In this document: positions 8,576 through 17,219 of the stretch, one piece after another
How the letters are laid out: each line of letters begins with the position of its first letter
Position numbering within the stretch: the stretch's first letter is position 1
Assembly (NCBI GenBank): GCA_965204715.1
Contig: OZ242009.1
Span: forward strand, 2,108,001-2,172,000
From: CATOSP01 sp965204715
GTDB lineage: Bacteria; Chloroflexota; Dehalococcoidia; Lucifugimonadales; UBA3495
DNA length: 64,000 bases
Reading direction: 5' to 3'
Notes under the pieces: model-generated
Databases searched by the model: none
The model's input: the letters and a program-made list of their open reading frames with translations, nothing else
Told to the model about the DNA's origin: nothing
Position numbers and translations under genes: made by a program

Positions 8576-10081
8576 CTACTCTGACTGAGAACGCTGCCCC
8601 ATACCCGGTGCGGGGCTGGCGCGCGCGCCCTGGACCCGTCCCTCGGGTGGACTCAGTATCCATCGTTTATGGCCGATCCCCGGGTTGACGCGGGCCAGGT
8701 CCACATCCGGGTCGACCAGCCGGGTTGCCGGCCTTCCATTGTGTGTTACGTAGGCGTCCGCTCTCACTTCGACTTCCTCGTGCCCGCGGGATATGAAGTC
8801 GTCGCGGACGATATGGGCCGTGGCCAGAATGAGGTCGGGCTGGTAGGCCATGCGTTCCACTTGGGCTGGCGTCAGGTACTCTTCCGGGTAGACCAGCCGT
8901 TCCCCATTCATAGCCGGACTCATCACGCGGAAATTCACGAAGCCGGTCTTTTCCGTGAGCAGGACTCTCCAAGAAAATAGGTAGCCCTCCTCCGTCCAAC
9001 GCACGTCCCCAGGATAGGCCAAGTGCCGGAGAGGCATGGCTACCTGCACTGCCAGGAATACTGCCCCGAGAAGAAAAACCGCCCGCACTCGCCAGGAAAT
9101 AGTACCTGTTCCGGTTGCAGGAAAGGAAATGGGCCCGAGTTCGGGCAGTGGACGAGATTGACGCCGCACCCGTCCCAGCAGGCGGAGTGGCCAGTCCGGC
9201 TCGAAGAAGATGAGGGCCGCACCGATCATTATCCAGGGAAACATGCCTATCGAGGGGAAGAGGAACGCCGTGGCCACGTGGAAGACCACCAGCACAGCAT
9301 AGGCATACGGCCGCGTTCTGTTCCATAACAGCCAGCCCACTATCGTCAGGTCGAAGCAGGCTCCTCCCCAACTCATTGCGTACGGGACCCACGCTTCCCG
9401 GAGGAAGGGGCCGACGAAGGGCGTGTCCGTGCCGTTGTAGAGCCAGATACGCAGCGGTTCTGCGTGCAGCATCCAGTCAGGGTTGAGCTTTGCAATCCCG
9501 GCAAAGACGTACACCAGGCCCACCTGCGCCCTCAAGGTCCACAGCGCAGCCCTGGGAATGATTGGAGGGATTCCATCGGGCGAGGGGTTTCGAGTGTCCA
9601 GGGACGCCATACGTTCGAGGGGCAGGAAGACCATGATCACGCTGATAAGGCTGACCAGGTAGTAGTGGTTAAGGTACGTAGTACGGTCTATCAGCTCGAC
9701 GTAGGTGAAGAGCAGGAAGAAGGCGATGATGGACAGCCGGTAGCGATAGCCCAGGGCAACGCCAAGAGCGGCAAGGCCCATGAGAGCAAAGTGGAGGTAC
9801 ATTCCCCAGGCGGGCCAGGGCTGGACCCAACCGAAGCCGAAGTAACTGAGGTGGTGGGACGGTTCGATATAAAGCCCGGAAATCCAACCGTTGGCGGCAA
9901 ACCGGACTACCGCTATGATGCCCAACAGTCCAAAGACGATGCGGAAAGCGGCTGCCGAAGCCGGAGAGACCGGCCCCGTTCCAGCCTGAATCACCCCGGC
10001 TTGCGAAGCCCAGGACACCTGAGCGGGCGCGCTTGGACAGGACCTTGGGCCTGGGCATGGCCAGAACGGCAGACACGACAC
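8576..10081 (-). CDS. HTTM-domain membrane protein (vitamin K-dependent gamma-carboxylase-like)
   Basis: About 500 residues with several transmembrane segments and the HTTM signature VYVFAGIAKLNPDWMLHAEPLRIWL, the region conserved between bacterial HTTM proteins and the vitamin K-dependent gamma-glutamyl carboxylase. The catalytic activity of bacterial members is unproven. The N-terminal boundary is uncertain: the frame is open to 10222 but overlaps the imelysin gene, and only GTG codons are available (10081, 10018, 9994), none with a convincing ribosome site. Positions 10081 to about 9994 should be regarded as optional. The position downstream of two imelysins and a di-haem protein suggests a role in iron acquisition. 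Confidence 0.8.
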   Translation of the reverse strand: MSCLPFWPCPGPRSCPSAPAQVSWASQAGVIQAGTGPVSPASAAAFRIVFGLLGIIAVVRFAANGWISGLYIEPSHHLSYFGFGWVQPWPAWGMYLHFALMGLAALGVALGYRYRLSIIAFFLLFTYVELIDRTTYLNHYYLVSLISVIMVFLPLERMASLDTRNPSPDGIPPIIPRAALWTLRAQVGLVYVFAGIAKLNPDWMLHAEPLRIWLYNGTDTPFVGPFLREAWVPYAMSWGGACFDLTIVGWLLWNRTRPYAYAVLVVFHVATAFLFPSIGMFPWIMIGAALIFFEPDWPLRLLGRVRRQSRPLPELGPISFPATGTGTISWRVRAVFLLGAVFLAVQVAMPLRHLAYPGDVRWTEEGYLFSWRVLLTEKTGFVNFRVMSPAMNGERLVYPEEYLTPAQVERMAYQPDLILATAHIVRDDFISRGHEEVEVRADAYVTHNGRPATRLVDPDVDLARVNPGIGHKRWILSPPEGRVQGARASPAPGMGQRSQSE

Positions 10082-10088
10082 GCCCCTG

Positions 10089-11225
10089 CTAACGCATGGT
10101 GTCGCCGTCGGTGTCGGAGAACCCGACTGACACGCCCAGCAGGCTGACCACCTCGGTAGCGAGAGTCCGCTGCAATTCCTGCAGCCGGTCGTATAGGACC
10201 CTGACCTGCTCGGGACGGTCACTTATGGCGTTCCGCAGTGTTCCATTTACGGAACCGGTGGCCGCGAGAGCCGCGGCCAGTTGGCCGCTCATGCGTTGGG
10301 CGGTGTCTTCTGAGAGAGGCCGCACCAGGTCGGAAATGCCCAGGGCTTCGGGTCCGGCGCCCTCGTAGACGGCTTGCATACCCAGAATCTCGTTGTGCAG
10401 GTCTTCCAGGCCATTGTCCGCAGCGTTGCCGGGAATGACGGAGAGATCGGCCCCGCTCTCCCGGAGACCAAGGGCGGATGCCAGCCGCATCTGTACGATG
10501 TCTCGATCCATGAAGACCTGGGTGCGCACCACTTCTTCCACGGCTGCGCCGGGCAGCAGCGCCAGGTTGGAAGCGCCGGTGAAATAGTCCTGATAAGGCG
10601 CTTGCTGGTCCGCCCCCTCCGTCCATTCCGACAGGATGGCATCCGCCTCTCCCTTGGCCACCTCTGTGAGAGCGGTCAAGTAGGAGCAGTAAGCGGGGGA
10701 TGCGTTGAGCACATCGAGCGCGTCTTCCCGGAAAAGCAGGTACTCGATTGCCCCGAAACCCCGGCGCTTGGCTGAGAAGGCGTCGCGCAACTGGCCTGTC
10801 TCGACCAGCGTGCCGGCCGCCAGCATTTCGTCAATGCCGCCAGTATCGGTGGACGGCCAATCGAGGAGGCTGACCGAGCGCCGTTCCATCACCGGCCCGA
10901 ACCACATTGCCTCCGACTGCATCCAGGAGGCCCTGGCACTGTGCCACGATTGCCGCGCCGCCTCCAGGGATTCACTGCCGGGGGCATCGCATAGCGCCGC
11001 AGCGTCCCGGTCCATTTGGGCTATTTCTTTGGCTGCGGCCTGGTAGGCGGGGACTATTACCTGGCCGGTAAGACTTACCAGCACGTCCTGGTCGGAGGGA
11101 GTGCTGGGGCCACAGGCCAATGAGACCAGGAACAGCGCGCCGACCACGGGAGCCACCAAAAGGCCAGACGGGACCCGTGCCAAGCTAGAGGGACTCCAAG
11201 AACTTGATGAGAGCATTCCTAGCAT
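10089..11225 (-). CDS. Imelysin-family lipoprotein with altered GxHxxE motif
   Basis: A 378-residue all-helical imelysin (Peptidase_M75 / ICMP-like) lipoprotein; lipobox LVSLAC, Cys 38. Imelysins are iron-regulated surface or periplasmic proteins, and their GxHxxE motif is the proposed metal site. Here the motif reads GFGAIE (156-161), so the His is replaced by Gly 158 while the Glu is kept. The upstream paralogue in the same operon has the intact motif, so this copy may have become a structural partner. The gene begins 41 bases inside the end of the di-haem gene, implying coupled translation. Confidence 0.88.
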   Translation of the reverse strand: MLGMLSSSSWSPSSLARVPSGLLVAPVVGALFLVSLACGPSTPSDQDVLVSLTGQVIVPAYQAAAKEIAQMDRDAAALCDAPGSESLEAARQSWHSARASWMQSEAMWFGPVMERRSVSLLDWPSTDTGGIDEMLAAGTLVETGQLRDAFSAKRRGFGAIEYLLFREDALDVLNASPAYCSYLTALTEVAKGEADAILSEWTEGADQQAPYQDYFTGASNLALLPGAAVEEVVRTQVFMDRDIVQMRLASALGLRESGADLSVIPGNAADNGLEDLHNEILGMQAVYEGAGPEALGISDLVRPLSEDTAQRMSGQLAAALAATGSVNGTLRNAISDRPEQVRVLYDRLQELQRTLATEVVSLLGVSVGFSDTDGDTMR

Positions 11226-12645
11226 TCAGGGCCATGTCCATGAAACGCTTCTTTGATTCCTCCGCTTCGCCGCCGTGCCACAGTATCGCCTCTTCGAGAC
11301 TTCTGGCGCGACCGTCGTGGAGGAACATGGTGTGGCCGTTCACCGTCTCCACCAGGCCGATGCCCCAGAGGGGCGGCGTGCGCCACTCAGTGCCGGATGC
11401 CTGTCCATCGGGGCGGTGGTCGGCCAATCCCTCGCCCATGTCGTGCAGGAGCAGGTCGGTATAGGGGAAGATCACCTGGCCGCGCAACGGTTCCAGCGGG
11501 TGGGTATGGCCGGTCTCATGCCGGGGCGTGTGGCACATGGAGCATTGGGACTGCACGAAAAGGCGCGCGCCCCGTTGCACCTCCGCGTCTTCGGTGTTGC
11601 GCATGGCGGGAACGGCCAGAGTTTGCGTGTAAATCGTCACCTTGCCAAGGCGAGTGTCCATTATCTCCGGGGAGCCGCCGTTGGGAGCCTGCCGGCATTC
11701 CGCCTGGCCCTGGGGGCAGTTTTCCTCCGGGAAGATGGTTGAGGTGATTCCGATGTCTCCCAGGAAAGCGCCGGCTACCTGCTGCTCCACGCTGGGCTGG
11801 TTCGCCTTCCAGCCAAACCGCCCGAGCGCCGTCTCACCCCGGCGCACGTCCCACACGTAGTTGGGCCTTCCCGAAATACCGTTTCCGTCGGCGTCATTGG
11901 GGTCCGAGAGGGCCATTATACGCTCCTCGGGGATGGCCTCCAGCAGTCCCATGCCGATGGTGGCGGGAGCCACCCGCGGCGAGACCTGGATGTCCAGGTG
12001 AAGCGGTCCGAATGCCGGATTCCCAATAGAATAGACAGGGCGGCGAAGGCTGTACTTCGTCCCATCCGGGTACTCGCCCTCGACCTCCTGGTAGTCGATG
12101 ACGATTCGCCCCTCCACAGGGACGCCCAGGATGGAGCGGTCCTGCAACTGGCCTCCGTAGGTTGGTTCATCCACCGGCCCATTCGGACCCGGAACGCTGA
12201 GCCGGAGGAGCAGGCCGCGTTCCGGATCCTCGGGATGGTCGGGCGGTTTGCCCCGACCGTCATGACTATGGCATGAAGAGCAGGAGAGGGCGTTATGGGT
12301 CGGTCCCAGACCGTCTCTCGCCTCGGTGCTGGCGGGAGCGGTGACCCAGTTCTGGTTGAAGAAGCTGTCGCCGACCTCAAAGGTGCGCCGCAACTCGTTT
12401 GACAGGTTGCGGGCCGACAGCTCAAAGGCGTTGCCGCCGGTACTGAAGGCCGTGGTATCCCCGCCGAGACGCTCGTTGTATACCAGGGTCAGGTCCACGT
12501 CCTCACCCCGGCAACCTGACAGCGCCAGGAGGAGGACCGATAGCAGAAACAGCGCCGCCATCAGCCCCACCCATGACTTGGTTGCAAGCCGGGAACCGCA
12601 CATTCTCTGCAATGCGGATCCTCCACGGCCGCTCCGGCCCTGCAC
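11185..12645 (-). CDS. Di-haem c-type oxidoreductase (DHOR / DUF1111) lipoprotein
   Basis: A 486-residue exported protein with two c-type haem sites, CSSCH at 122-126 and CSMCH at 368-372, and a lipobox-like LLALSGC (Cys 45). Length and order match the di-haem thiol-oxidoreductase family, which is repeatedly found between two imelysin genes in aquatic bacteria. It probably handles electron transfer at the cell surface, perhaps ferric reduction during uptake; that role is inference. It lies 25 bases after the first imelysin and overlaps the second. The final segment GHTMFLHDGRARSLEEAILWHGGEA is the typical C-terminal motif of the family. Confidence 0.92.
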   Translation of the reverse strand: MQGRSGRGGSALQRMCGSRLATKSWVGLMAALFLLSVLLLALSGCRGEDVDLTLVYNERLGGDTTAFSTGGNAFELSARNLSNELRRTFEVGDSFFNQNWVTAPASTEARDGLGPTHNALSCSSCHSHDGRGKPPDHPEDPERGLLLRLSVPGPNGPVDEPTYGGQLQDRSILGVPVEGRIVIDYQEVEGEYPDGTKYSLRRPVYSIGNPAFGPLHLDIQVSPRVAPATIGMGLLEAIPEERIMALSDPNDADGNGISGRPNYVWDVRRGETALGRFGWKANQPSVEQQVAGAFLGDIGITSTIFPEENCPQGQAECRQAPNGGSPEIMDTRLGKVTIYTQTLAVPAMRNTEDAEVQRGARLFVQSQCSMCHTPRHETGHTHPLEPLRGQVIFPYTDLLLHDMGEGLADHRPDGQASGTEWRTPPLWGIGLVETVNGHTMFLHDGRARSLEEAILWHGGEAEESKKRFMDMALNARNALIKFLESL

Positions 12646-12670
12646 CGGGCTAATGATCCGCCCCTCCGGG

Positions 12671-13879
12671 TCAGCTGACGCTGATGGTGATGCCCACCTT
12701 CTGAGCAGCGGAGACGATAGTGTCAGTCTGGTTTTCCAGGGCGACTATCGTGTCGAGGACCGCCTTGCGTCCCGGCTCGGAATCGGCCAGTCCCTGGACC
12801 AGTTGGTTGTCGAAAGGAGGCGGGATTGCCCTGGCGAGGGCAACCGAGCGGTTGATCTCATCCTGCAGGGACTTCGCCAACTCCGGGTCCTCCGCTGCGA
12901 TCAGGTCCTTGATGCCGGGACCTGAAACCGCCCCGTACTGACCCATATATACCCGTTGGATTCCCGCGGCGTTGGCGACGATGTCCGCGATAGTGTTGTC
13001 GGAGAAGCAGGAGTGTTCATCTTCCTGAGACCGTTCTTCATAAGCGACGGTCATGCGCTCCCCGGCCAACTCTCCCCGGCTCATCTCCCCAATGCCGGTG
13101 ATTATGTCGGTGATCGCGGCATCCGAATCCTTGGCGACGAACTCGGCGCGGTAGTTGCTCCGGCCCGGTGCCCAGGCGTCCACCATGTCCTGCAGATGTC
13201 CGATCAACACGTCGGAGGCCACCGCAAGGTAGGTTCCCCGCCGGCCGGCGTTGGGACTGGTCGTGTAGTCCTCCACGGGCCGGTAGCCGGGGCCGTCCGG
13301 GTTCATGTCCTGTCCCCATAGCAGGAACTCAATGGCGTGCCAGCCGGTGGAGACATTTTCCTCGCCGCCTTCCTCGTTGAGGGAGACCAGGAGCTCAGCG
13401 TCGATGGCCGGGTACTCATCGGGCATGTTGATAATGCCCGCGTCCGGGTTGCCCTCCACGTAGTCGATGTAGGACTCATCGAGCGGCCAGGCATTGATCA
13501 GCCCTTCCGGACCGTCTACCTCGTTGTCTATGGGTCCCTCGTAGAAGCGGTAGATTTCCGTGACGCCGTAGTCGTCCCGGGCGCGGAGCCAGGCGTGCTT
13601 GGCGGCGTCCAGGCGGTGCTTCGACGGGTCTGCCAGGAAATTGTCTATCGCCGCATCGAGGGCCTTGGCGGAGGCGAGGCTGCTGGAGTAGGACTCATAG
13701 GCCCCGGCGGCGTATGTCTCGACCACCGACCGCTTCAGGGCGTCGACATCGACAGTCTCGACCGCCGGCTCGGGCATGGCGGCGGGCGCTGCCGTGGGTT
13801 CCGGCTCGGAGGCGCAGGCCGATAAAGACAGGACGAGTATGAGCATTAGAGCAAGGGCCAGGACCGCTTTCTTTCCCAT
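12671..13879 (-). CDS. Imelysin-family lipoprotein, first gene of the iron operon
   Basis: A 402-residue lipoprotein with signal peptide and lipobox LSLSAC (Cys 22), a short Pro/Ala linker and the helical imelysin domain. The canonical GxHxxE motif is intact as GWHAIE (179-184) followed by FLLWGQD, the pattern of the EfeO/imelysin group. It heads a minus-strand operon that continues with the di-haem protein, a second imelysin, an HTTM protein and a membrane protein. A consensus promoter is 310 bases upstream and a Fur-like sequence lies between them, consistent with iron control. Confidence 0.92.
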   Translation of the reverse strand: MGKKAVLALALMLILVLSLSACASEPEPTAAPAAMPEPAVETVDVDALKRSVVETYAAGAYESYSSSLASAKALDAAIDNFLADPSKHRLDAAKHAWLRARDDYGVTEIYRFYEGPIDNEVDGPEGLINAWPLDESYIDYVEGNPDAGIINMPDEYPAIDAELLVSLNEEGGEENVSTGWHAIEFLLWGQDMNPDGPGYRPVEDYTTSPNAGRRGTYLAVASDVLIGHLQDMVDAWAPGRSNYRAEFVAKDSDAAITDIITGIGEMSRGELAGERMTVAYEERSQEDEHSCFSDNTIADIVANAAGIQRVYMGQYGAVSGPGIKDLIAAEDPELAKSLQDEINRSVALARAIPPPFDNQLVQGLADSEPGRKAVLDTIVALENQTDTIVSAAQKVGITISVS

Positions 13880-14064
13880 GATTCTCCTTTCAGATGTCTT
13901 GGTTCATGCAGGATGTCAGCCTTGCGAAGCTCAATTGGAAGCTCCGCGAAATTCCCAATTGAAGATTCTGCCCCCAGGCGGCGACCGGCAACTCGCACAC
14001 GGTATTCTGCCGTCAAGCACTGGACTTATCTCTTTGCATTGTTCCTTCAAATGCACACAGGACT

Positions 14065-14083
14065 GATAATGATATTCGGCACT
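14065..14083. promoter_or_regulatory. Fur-box-like sequence upstream of the imelysin operon
   Basis: The first ten bases, GATAATGATA, match one half of the 19-bp Fur consensus exactly; the second half is weak, giving about 13 of 19 matches. It lies 186 bases upstream of the imelysin start and about 110 bases inside the predicted transcript, so it could act as a roadblock or there may be a second promoter. Confidence 0.35.
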
Positions 14084-14190
14084 TTAGCTTACAGAACTGA
14101 TAGTGCAGTTACTCAACGATCATTAAGGCAGCGGTACACACATCTATAGTTTGTGTATATCAGATGTTCATTGCTAACGTAGACTGTAAG

Positions 14191-14219
14191 ATAGTATTGA
14201 TGGTACAAGAGTTTGTCAA
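14191..14219 (-). promoter_or_regulatory. Sigma-70-type promoter of the imelysin operon
   Basis: On the minus strand TTGACA (14219-14214) is followed after 17 bases by TACTAT (14196-14191). The predicted start near 14184 leaves a leader of about 300 bases before the imelysin ATG, long enough for post-transcriptional control. Confidence 0.6.
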
Positions 14220-14569
14220 CCAGCAGGAATTGACAATTTCTCCTGGCGCAACAGATCGTGATACTTCCACCGCCCACCATCATGCGATGATGAGAAGAGG
14301 AATGACTGGCAAGGCAGCGCCATAGAAATGGCCAGAATCGGCCGGAGGCCCTGCAATTCTCAGGCCATTGAAGGACCGAGACCATTGCCGTTGCTGACAT
14401 GAATATGCGTGAAGGGCAGGTGGATATGGGGTAAGGGAAGCGCAACACACCGTATATGGGATGGAAATATGGGAAGGAAGGCAAGACGGCTTGCGGGAGC
14501 ATACATAGCCGGCACCCTCAGATTTTGTTATCGTGGCAACAAGTCTATGTGATATGTAGCCACGAGTTA

Positions 14570-14597
14570 TTGACAATGTATAGACATATTATATAAT
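14570..14597 (+). promoter_or_regulatory. Consensus sigma-70 promoter
   Basis: Perfect TTGACA (14570-14575) and perfect TATAAT (14592-14597) are separated by 16 bases. Transcription would begin near 14604 and reach the BFN-family gene at 14760 after a leader of about 155 bases. Confidence 0.8.
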
Positions 14598-14759
14598 CCT
14601 CTCCGATGGCATTGCAGATATATGTTTCAGGTATAAACACAGAGGTATGGGCACTCAGTCTATGTTGACCGGGAGCGCCTGGACAGCGGTGGGCCGGCGG
14701 TAAGTTCCGGGGGCTGCCCGGCACTCCCGCGGCGGGAAACTCGATGGTTGGAGGATGAC

Positions 14760-15269
14760 ATGGTTCCTGTATTTCCGTACCAGATTCGCAGGGCTGAGGA
14801 TGGTTGGCGTGGCGAGCTGTTGCTGCGGCTGAGGGACGGCAGGTCAGCCTATGTCGTGCATCTCTCGCTGGAACAGGCCCGTGTCCTGGCGGTGGAGATG
14901 CGCGGGCTGGCAACGGACCACTGCCCGCAGCACCACCTTGCGCTGAAGGTGGCCCAGGCGCTGGGCGGCCAGGTAAGCCACATCGTCCTGAAGGCATTGG
15001 ACGACAACGGGAGCGTGTCCGGTATATTACGACTAACCACCCCTGAAGGGATGCGTGACGTGCATGTTGACACCGCAGCGGCCCTTGCGATGGCGATCCA
15101 CGTGGGCATGCCTATCTTCATGGACGGGGAGTTCACGCCGGCTGATGGGAATCTGGAGGTCGTCAAGGAGCCGGGAGAGACTCCGCTGGGGCCGCAGATT
15201 CCGCCCGCTTTCCGGGACCTGATCGAGCAATTGGACCTGCCGGACACAGGCGGTGAGACCGGAGATTGA
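14760..15269 (+). CDS. Bifunctional nuclease (BFN/DUF151) family protein
   Basis: A 169-residue protein that aligns with the BFN (DUF151) domain: an HLSLEQARVLAVEMRG segment, the HHLALKVAQALGGQVSHIVL segment in place of the usual HDLL motif, and VHVDTAAALAMAIHVGMPIFM, corresponding to the family's DARPSDAIALA block. Plant and bacterial members have been reported to have RNase/DNase activity, though many are uncharacterised. The key Asp-Ala-Arg-Pro run is not conserved here (VDTAAAL), so nuclease activity is doubtful. The ATG at 14760 is chosen because GGAGG lies 5 bases upstream; a TTG at 14748 lies before that site. Confidence 0.75.
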   Translation: MVPVFPYQIRRAEDGWRGELLLRLRDGRSAYVVHLSLEQARVLAVEMRGLATDHCPQHHLALKVAQALGGQVSHIVLKALDDNGSVSGILRLTTPEGMRDVHVDTAAALAMAIHVGMPIFMDGEFTPADGNLEVVKEPGETPLGPQIPPAFRDLIEQLDLPDTGGETGD

Positions 15270-15331
15270 CGAAATAAGTCCCTCCGGCCGATCAGGACTG
15301 ACTGCCCAATCAATATAAAAGGAGCACAAAA

Positions 15332-15937
15332 ATGGCTACAGAGTCTGCCGAATATCCGAGCCTTTACCGCACGATCTATGGCCGGCGAATGTCATGGAAT
15401 TTCACCGACAGGCCGGTGAGCAAGACGGTCATAGAGAGAATGCTGGACGCCTCCGTATGGGCGCCCAATCATCGCCTGACCGAGCCTTGGCGCTTCGTGG
15501 TCCTGGAGAAAGACAGTCCGGCCCGGACCAAGGCGGCCGACCTGGCCTGCGAAGCGGTCATCCAACGCACCGGAAATGAGGACCGGGCGGAAGCCGGCCG
15601 CAACAAGGTGCTCGATCCTCCATACGTTATTTACGTGTATTGCGTTCCCGGACCCGATGATGAGACAACCAGGGAGAACTATGCCGCAGTCTGCTGCGCC
15701 GCCCAGAACATCTCCCTGGCCGGGGCAGCGGAGGGTCTGGCGGTGACCTGGGAGACCGGGGGCATCACCCGTCACGAGGGGTTGAACGCGGCATTGGGCG
15801 CCGCGGATGACTGGGCGTTGGTCACTATGCTGCTGATTGGTTACCCCGGAGACGCTCCCCGTTCCCGCCGGACGGCAGTGTCAAACCTGAGCCGCTGGTT
15901 CGGCCCGGACGACGATTGCCCGCCGGAAAAGTCCTGA
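15332..15937 (+). CDS. Nitroreductase-family flavoprotein
   Basis: A 201-residue protein of the FMN-dependent nitroreductase fold. The N-terminal RRMSWNFTDRPV and the SVWAPNHRLTEPWRFVVL stretch are the FMN-binding segments shared by the family (usually RRSxRxF and APSxxNxxPWxF). Physiological substrates are unknown; it would reduce quinones, nitroaromatics or dehalogenate substrates using NAD(P)H. A clear GGAG site precedes the ATG. It follows the BFN-family gene by 62 bases on the same strand and may be co-transcribed. Confidence 0.85.
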   Translation: MATESAEYPSLYRTIYGRRMSWNFTDRPVSKTVIERMLDASVWAPNHRLTEPWRFVVLEKDSPARTKAADLACEAVIQRTGNEDRAEAGRNKVLDPPYVIYVYCVPGPDDETTRENYAAVCCAAQNISLAGAAEGLAVTWETGGITRHEGLNAALGAADDWALVTMLLIGYPGDAPRSRRTAVSNLSRWFGPDDDCPPEKS

Positions 15938-16178
15938 CCCGGCGATACTGCCCCAACACCTGCCGATAGTCGAATACCTTCTCATAGTCGTATGCTGGGT
16001 GTATGCCCCTCTCGACTAACGGGAGAGCGGCCCTCTCTTGTTCCCAATGAGCGCCGGCAAGTTTCCGCAGGCTCCCCGGAGCCTCCGATAAACACAAGGG
16101 CGGGGAATGTGACATTTATGCTGGCCGGTTAGCCCGGACTTTTTTGCCGGATGTCAACAATCCCCCACGCCTGCGCCG

Positions 16179-16424
16179 GAGCAAGAGTGTGCCGCCGCTG
16201 CATCGACCACAGGAGCGAAACCCGGCCGGCCCATGGGCCAGCCAGGTTTCGGGATGCGGCGCTTTCCCTGCTGTGCTCGAGGCGGCAGCTCTCGCCGTTC
16301 ATCCTCCGGCCGGTCGGTATCCGCAGCCCGCGAACTGAACCGCCAGTGACCTGTTCACTGGCGGTTTGGCCGTCAAGCCGAAGGTCTCCGGGACCTTGGC
16401 GGCAAGGAATCAGCCTCGCGGCTG
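16179..16424 (+). ncRNA. Candidate structured RNA (unclassified)
   Basis: Three nested helices share one axis: 16179-16183 with 16274-16278, 16196-16204 with 16253-16261 (nine pairs, one G-U) and a long hairpin 16216-16251 whose 7-, 3- and 5-bp helices are separated by symmetric C-A mismatches. They are followed by an 11-bp perfect hairpin (16338-16366) and two 5-bp hairpins with 4-base loops (16394-16407, 16411-16424). It does not match tmRNA, RNase P, SRP, cobalamin, TPP or T-box motifs that I can recall. The strand is a guess, made because the following gene is on plus. Confidence 0.35.
16338..16366. terminator. Perfect 11-bp hairpin, possible terminator
   Basis: Arms 16338-16348 and 16356-16366 are perfectly complementary with a 7-base loop; the right arm ends GGCGGTTTGG. 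The T-run is short, so termination is possible rather than certain. Confidence 0.45.
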
Positions 16425-16666
16425 CGACACTGTGCCATGCGCCGATAGTGGCCGTTGATCTGTAGTAAAGGGGACCACTGTTGGTATGGGCAGTGGCCCA
16501 AGCCCTCGCCGGTCAATGGACTCCGACCCTGCCATGTCTCCTGGGCAAGTTTGACGGGAATTATCCTCAACAACCATCACAGGTGTTGGGATATACTTTG
16601 ACGGACCAACAGGCGAGTACCGCCATATTGTGTCATCCTTCCCAGAGGTGTACCCCAGAGGTGTAG

Positions 16667-17086
16667 ATGAAGATATACTTCGCTGGCTCGATACGCGCAG
16701 GCCGTGCCGACTGGGAGATTTACCGGGAACTCATCGAGAACCTGGGTAGGTTCGGACAAGTCCTGACGGAGCATGTTGGCGACCCGGACCTGCCGGACTC
16801 CGGGGAGAACGTGCCGCCGGACGAAGAGATCTTCCGCCGGGACATGGCCTGGTTGGAAGAGGCGGATGCCGTGGTCGCGGAGGTAACCACGCCATCGCTG
16901 GGAGTGGGGTTTGAGATCGGCCGGGCCGAACTGCTGGGAAAACCGGTCCTTTGCCTGTACCGGCAGCAGGAGGGCCGGCGGCTGTCGGCCATGATTGCCG
17001 GGAACCCCAAGTTGCAGGTGCGAGTCTACGAAACGGTAGAGGAAGCCTTCGACCTTGTCGCGGACTTTCTGGACCGGAGTCCGTGA
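16667..17086 (+). CDS. DNPH1/Rcl-like 2'-deoxynucleoside 5'-phosphate N-hydrolase
   Basis: A 139-residue nucleoside 2-deoxyribosyltransferase-fold protein. It is strikingly close to the DNPH1 (Rcl) subgroup, which cleaves the glycosidic bond of deoxynucleoside monophosphates: the N-terminal YFAGSIRAGR loop, FGQVLTEHV, RDMAWLEEADAVVAEVTTPSLGVGFEIGRA (with the Asp and catalytic Glu of the family) and CLYRQQEGRRLSAMI. A role in removing damaged deoxynucleotides is known for this family and inferred here. It precedes hsdR by 130 bases on the same strand but is probably not part of the restriction system. Confidence 0.88.
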   Translation: MKIYFAGSIRAGRADWEIYRELIENLGRFGQVLTEHVGDPDLPDSGENVPPDEEIFRRDMAWLEEADAVVAEVTTPSLGVGFEIGRAELLGKPVLCLYRQQEGRRLSAMIAGNPKLQVRVYETVEEAFDLVADFLDRSP

Positions 17087-17219
17087 GATGGCTGTGCTGC
17101 CCCATTGGGCAGGAGCGAGGTCCATCGACGTCCTGTAATGGGAGATACGTAACCACCCCACATTGGACGAGGGTCGTGGGCGAGGGCCGTCGAACTTTTG
17201 CCTCCGGGGAATGCAACTG

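Larger units (their letters stand above)
13880..14759. other. Divergent intergenic region, non-coding
   Basis: These 880 bases separate the imelysin operon (minus) from the BFN-family gene (plus). I see no credible protein gene. It is markedly AT-richer than its surroundings and holds a promoter on each strand, a Fur-like sequence and a 14-base sequence (AGAACTGATAGTGC, from 14093) that recurs with one change at 6541 upstream of the other iron operon. Nothing further is apparent between about 14225 and 14565. Confidence 0.6.
15938..16666. other. Long intergenic region without a credible protein gene
   Basis: 730 bases between the nitroreductase and the DNPH1-like gene. Short ORFs exist on both strands but none resembles a protein family or has a convincing start. 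From about 16179 to 16424 it is rich in nested complementary segments. A CCGG-based hairpin followed by T6 near 16125-16144 could terminate the nitroreductase transcript. Confidence 0.6.

Noticed and set aside
15825..16115. 96-codon minus-strand frame with GIHPAYDYEKVFDYRQ
   Set aside because: Briefly looked protein-like, but it overlaps the nitroreductase end, has no start signal and no family resemblance.
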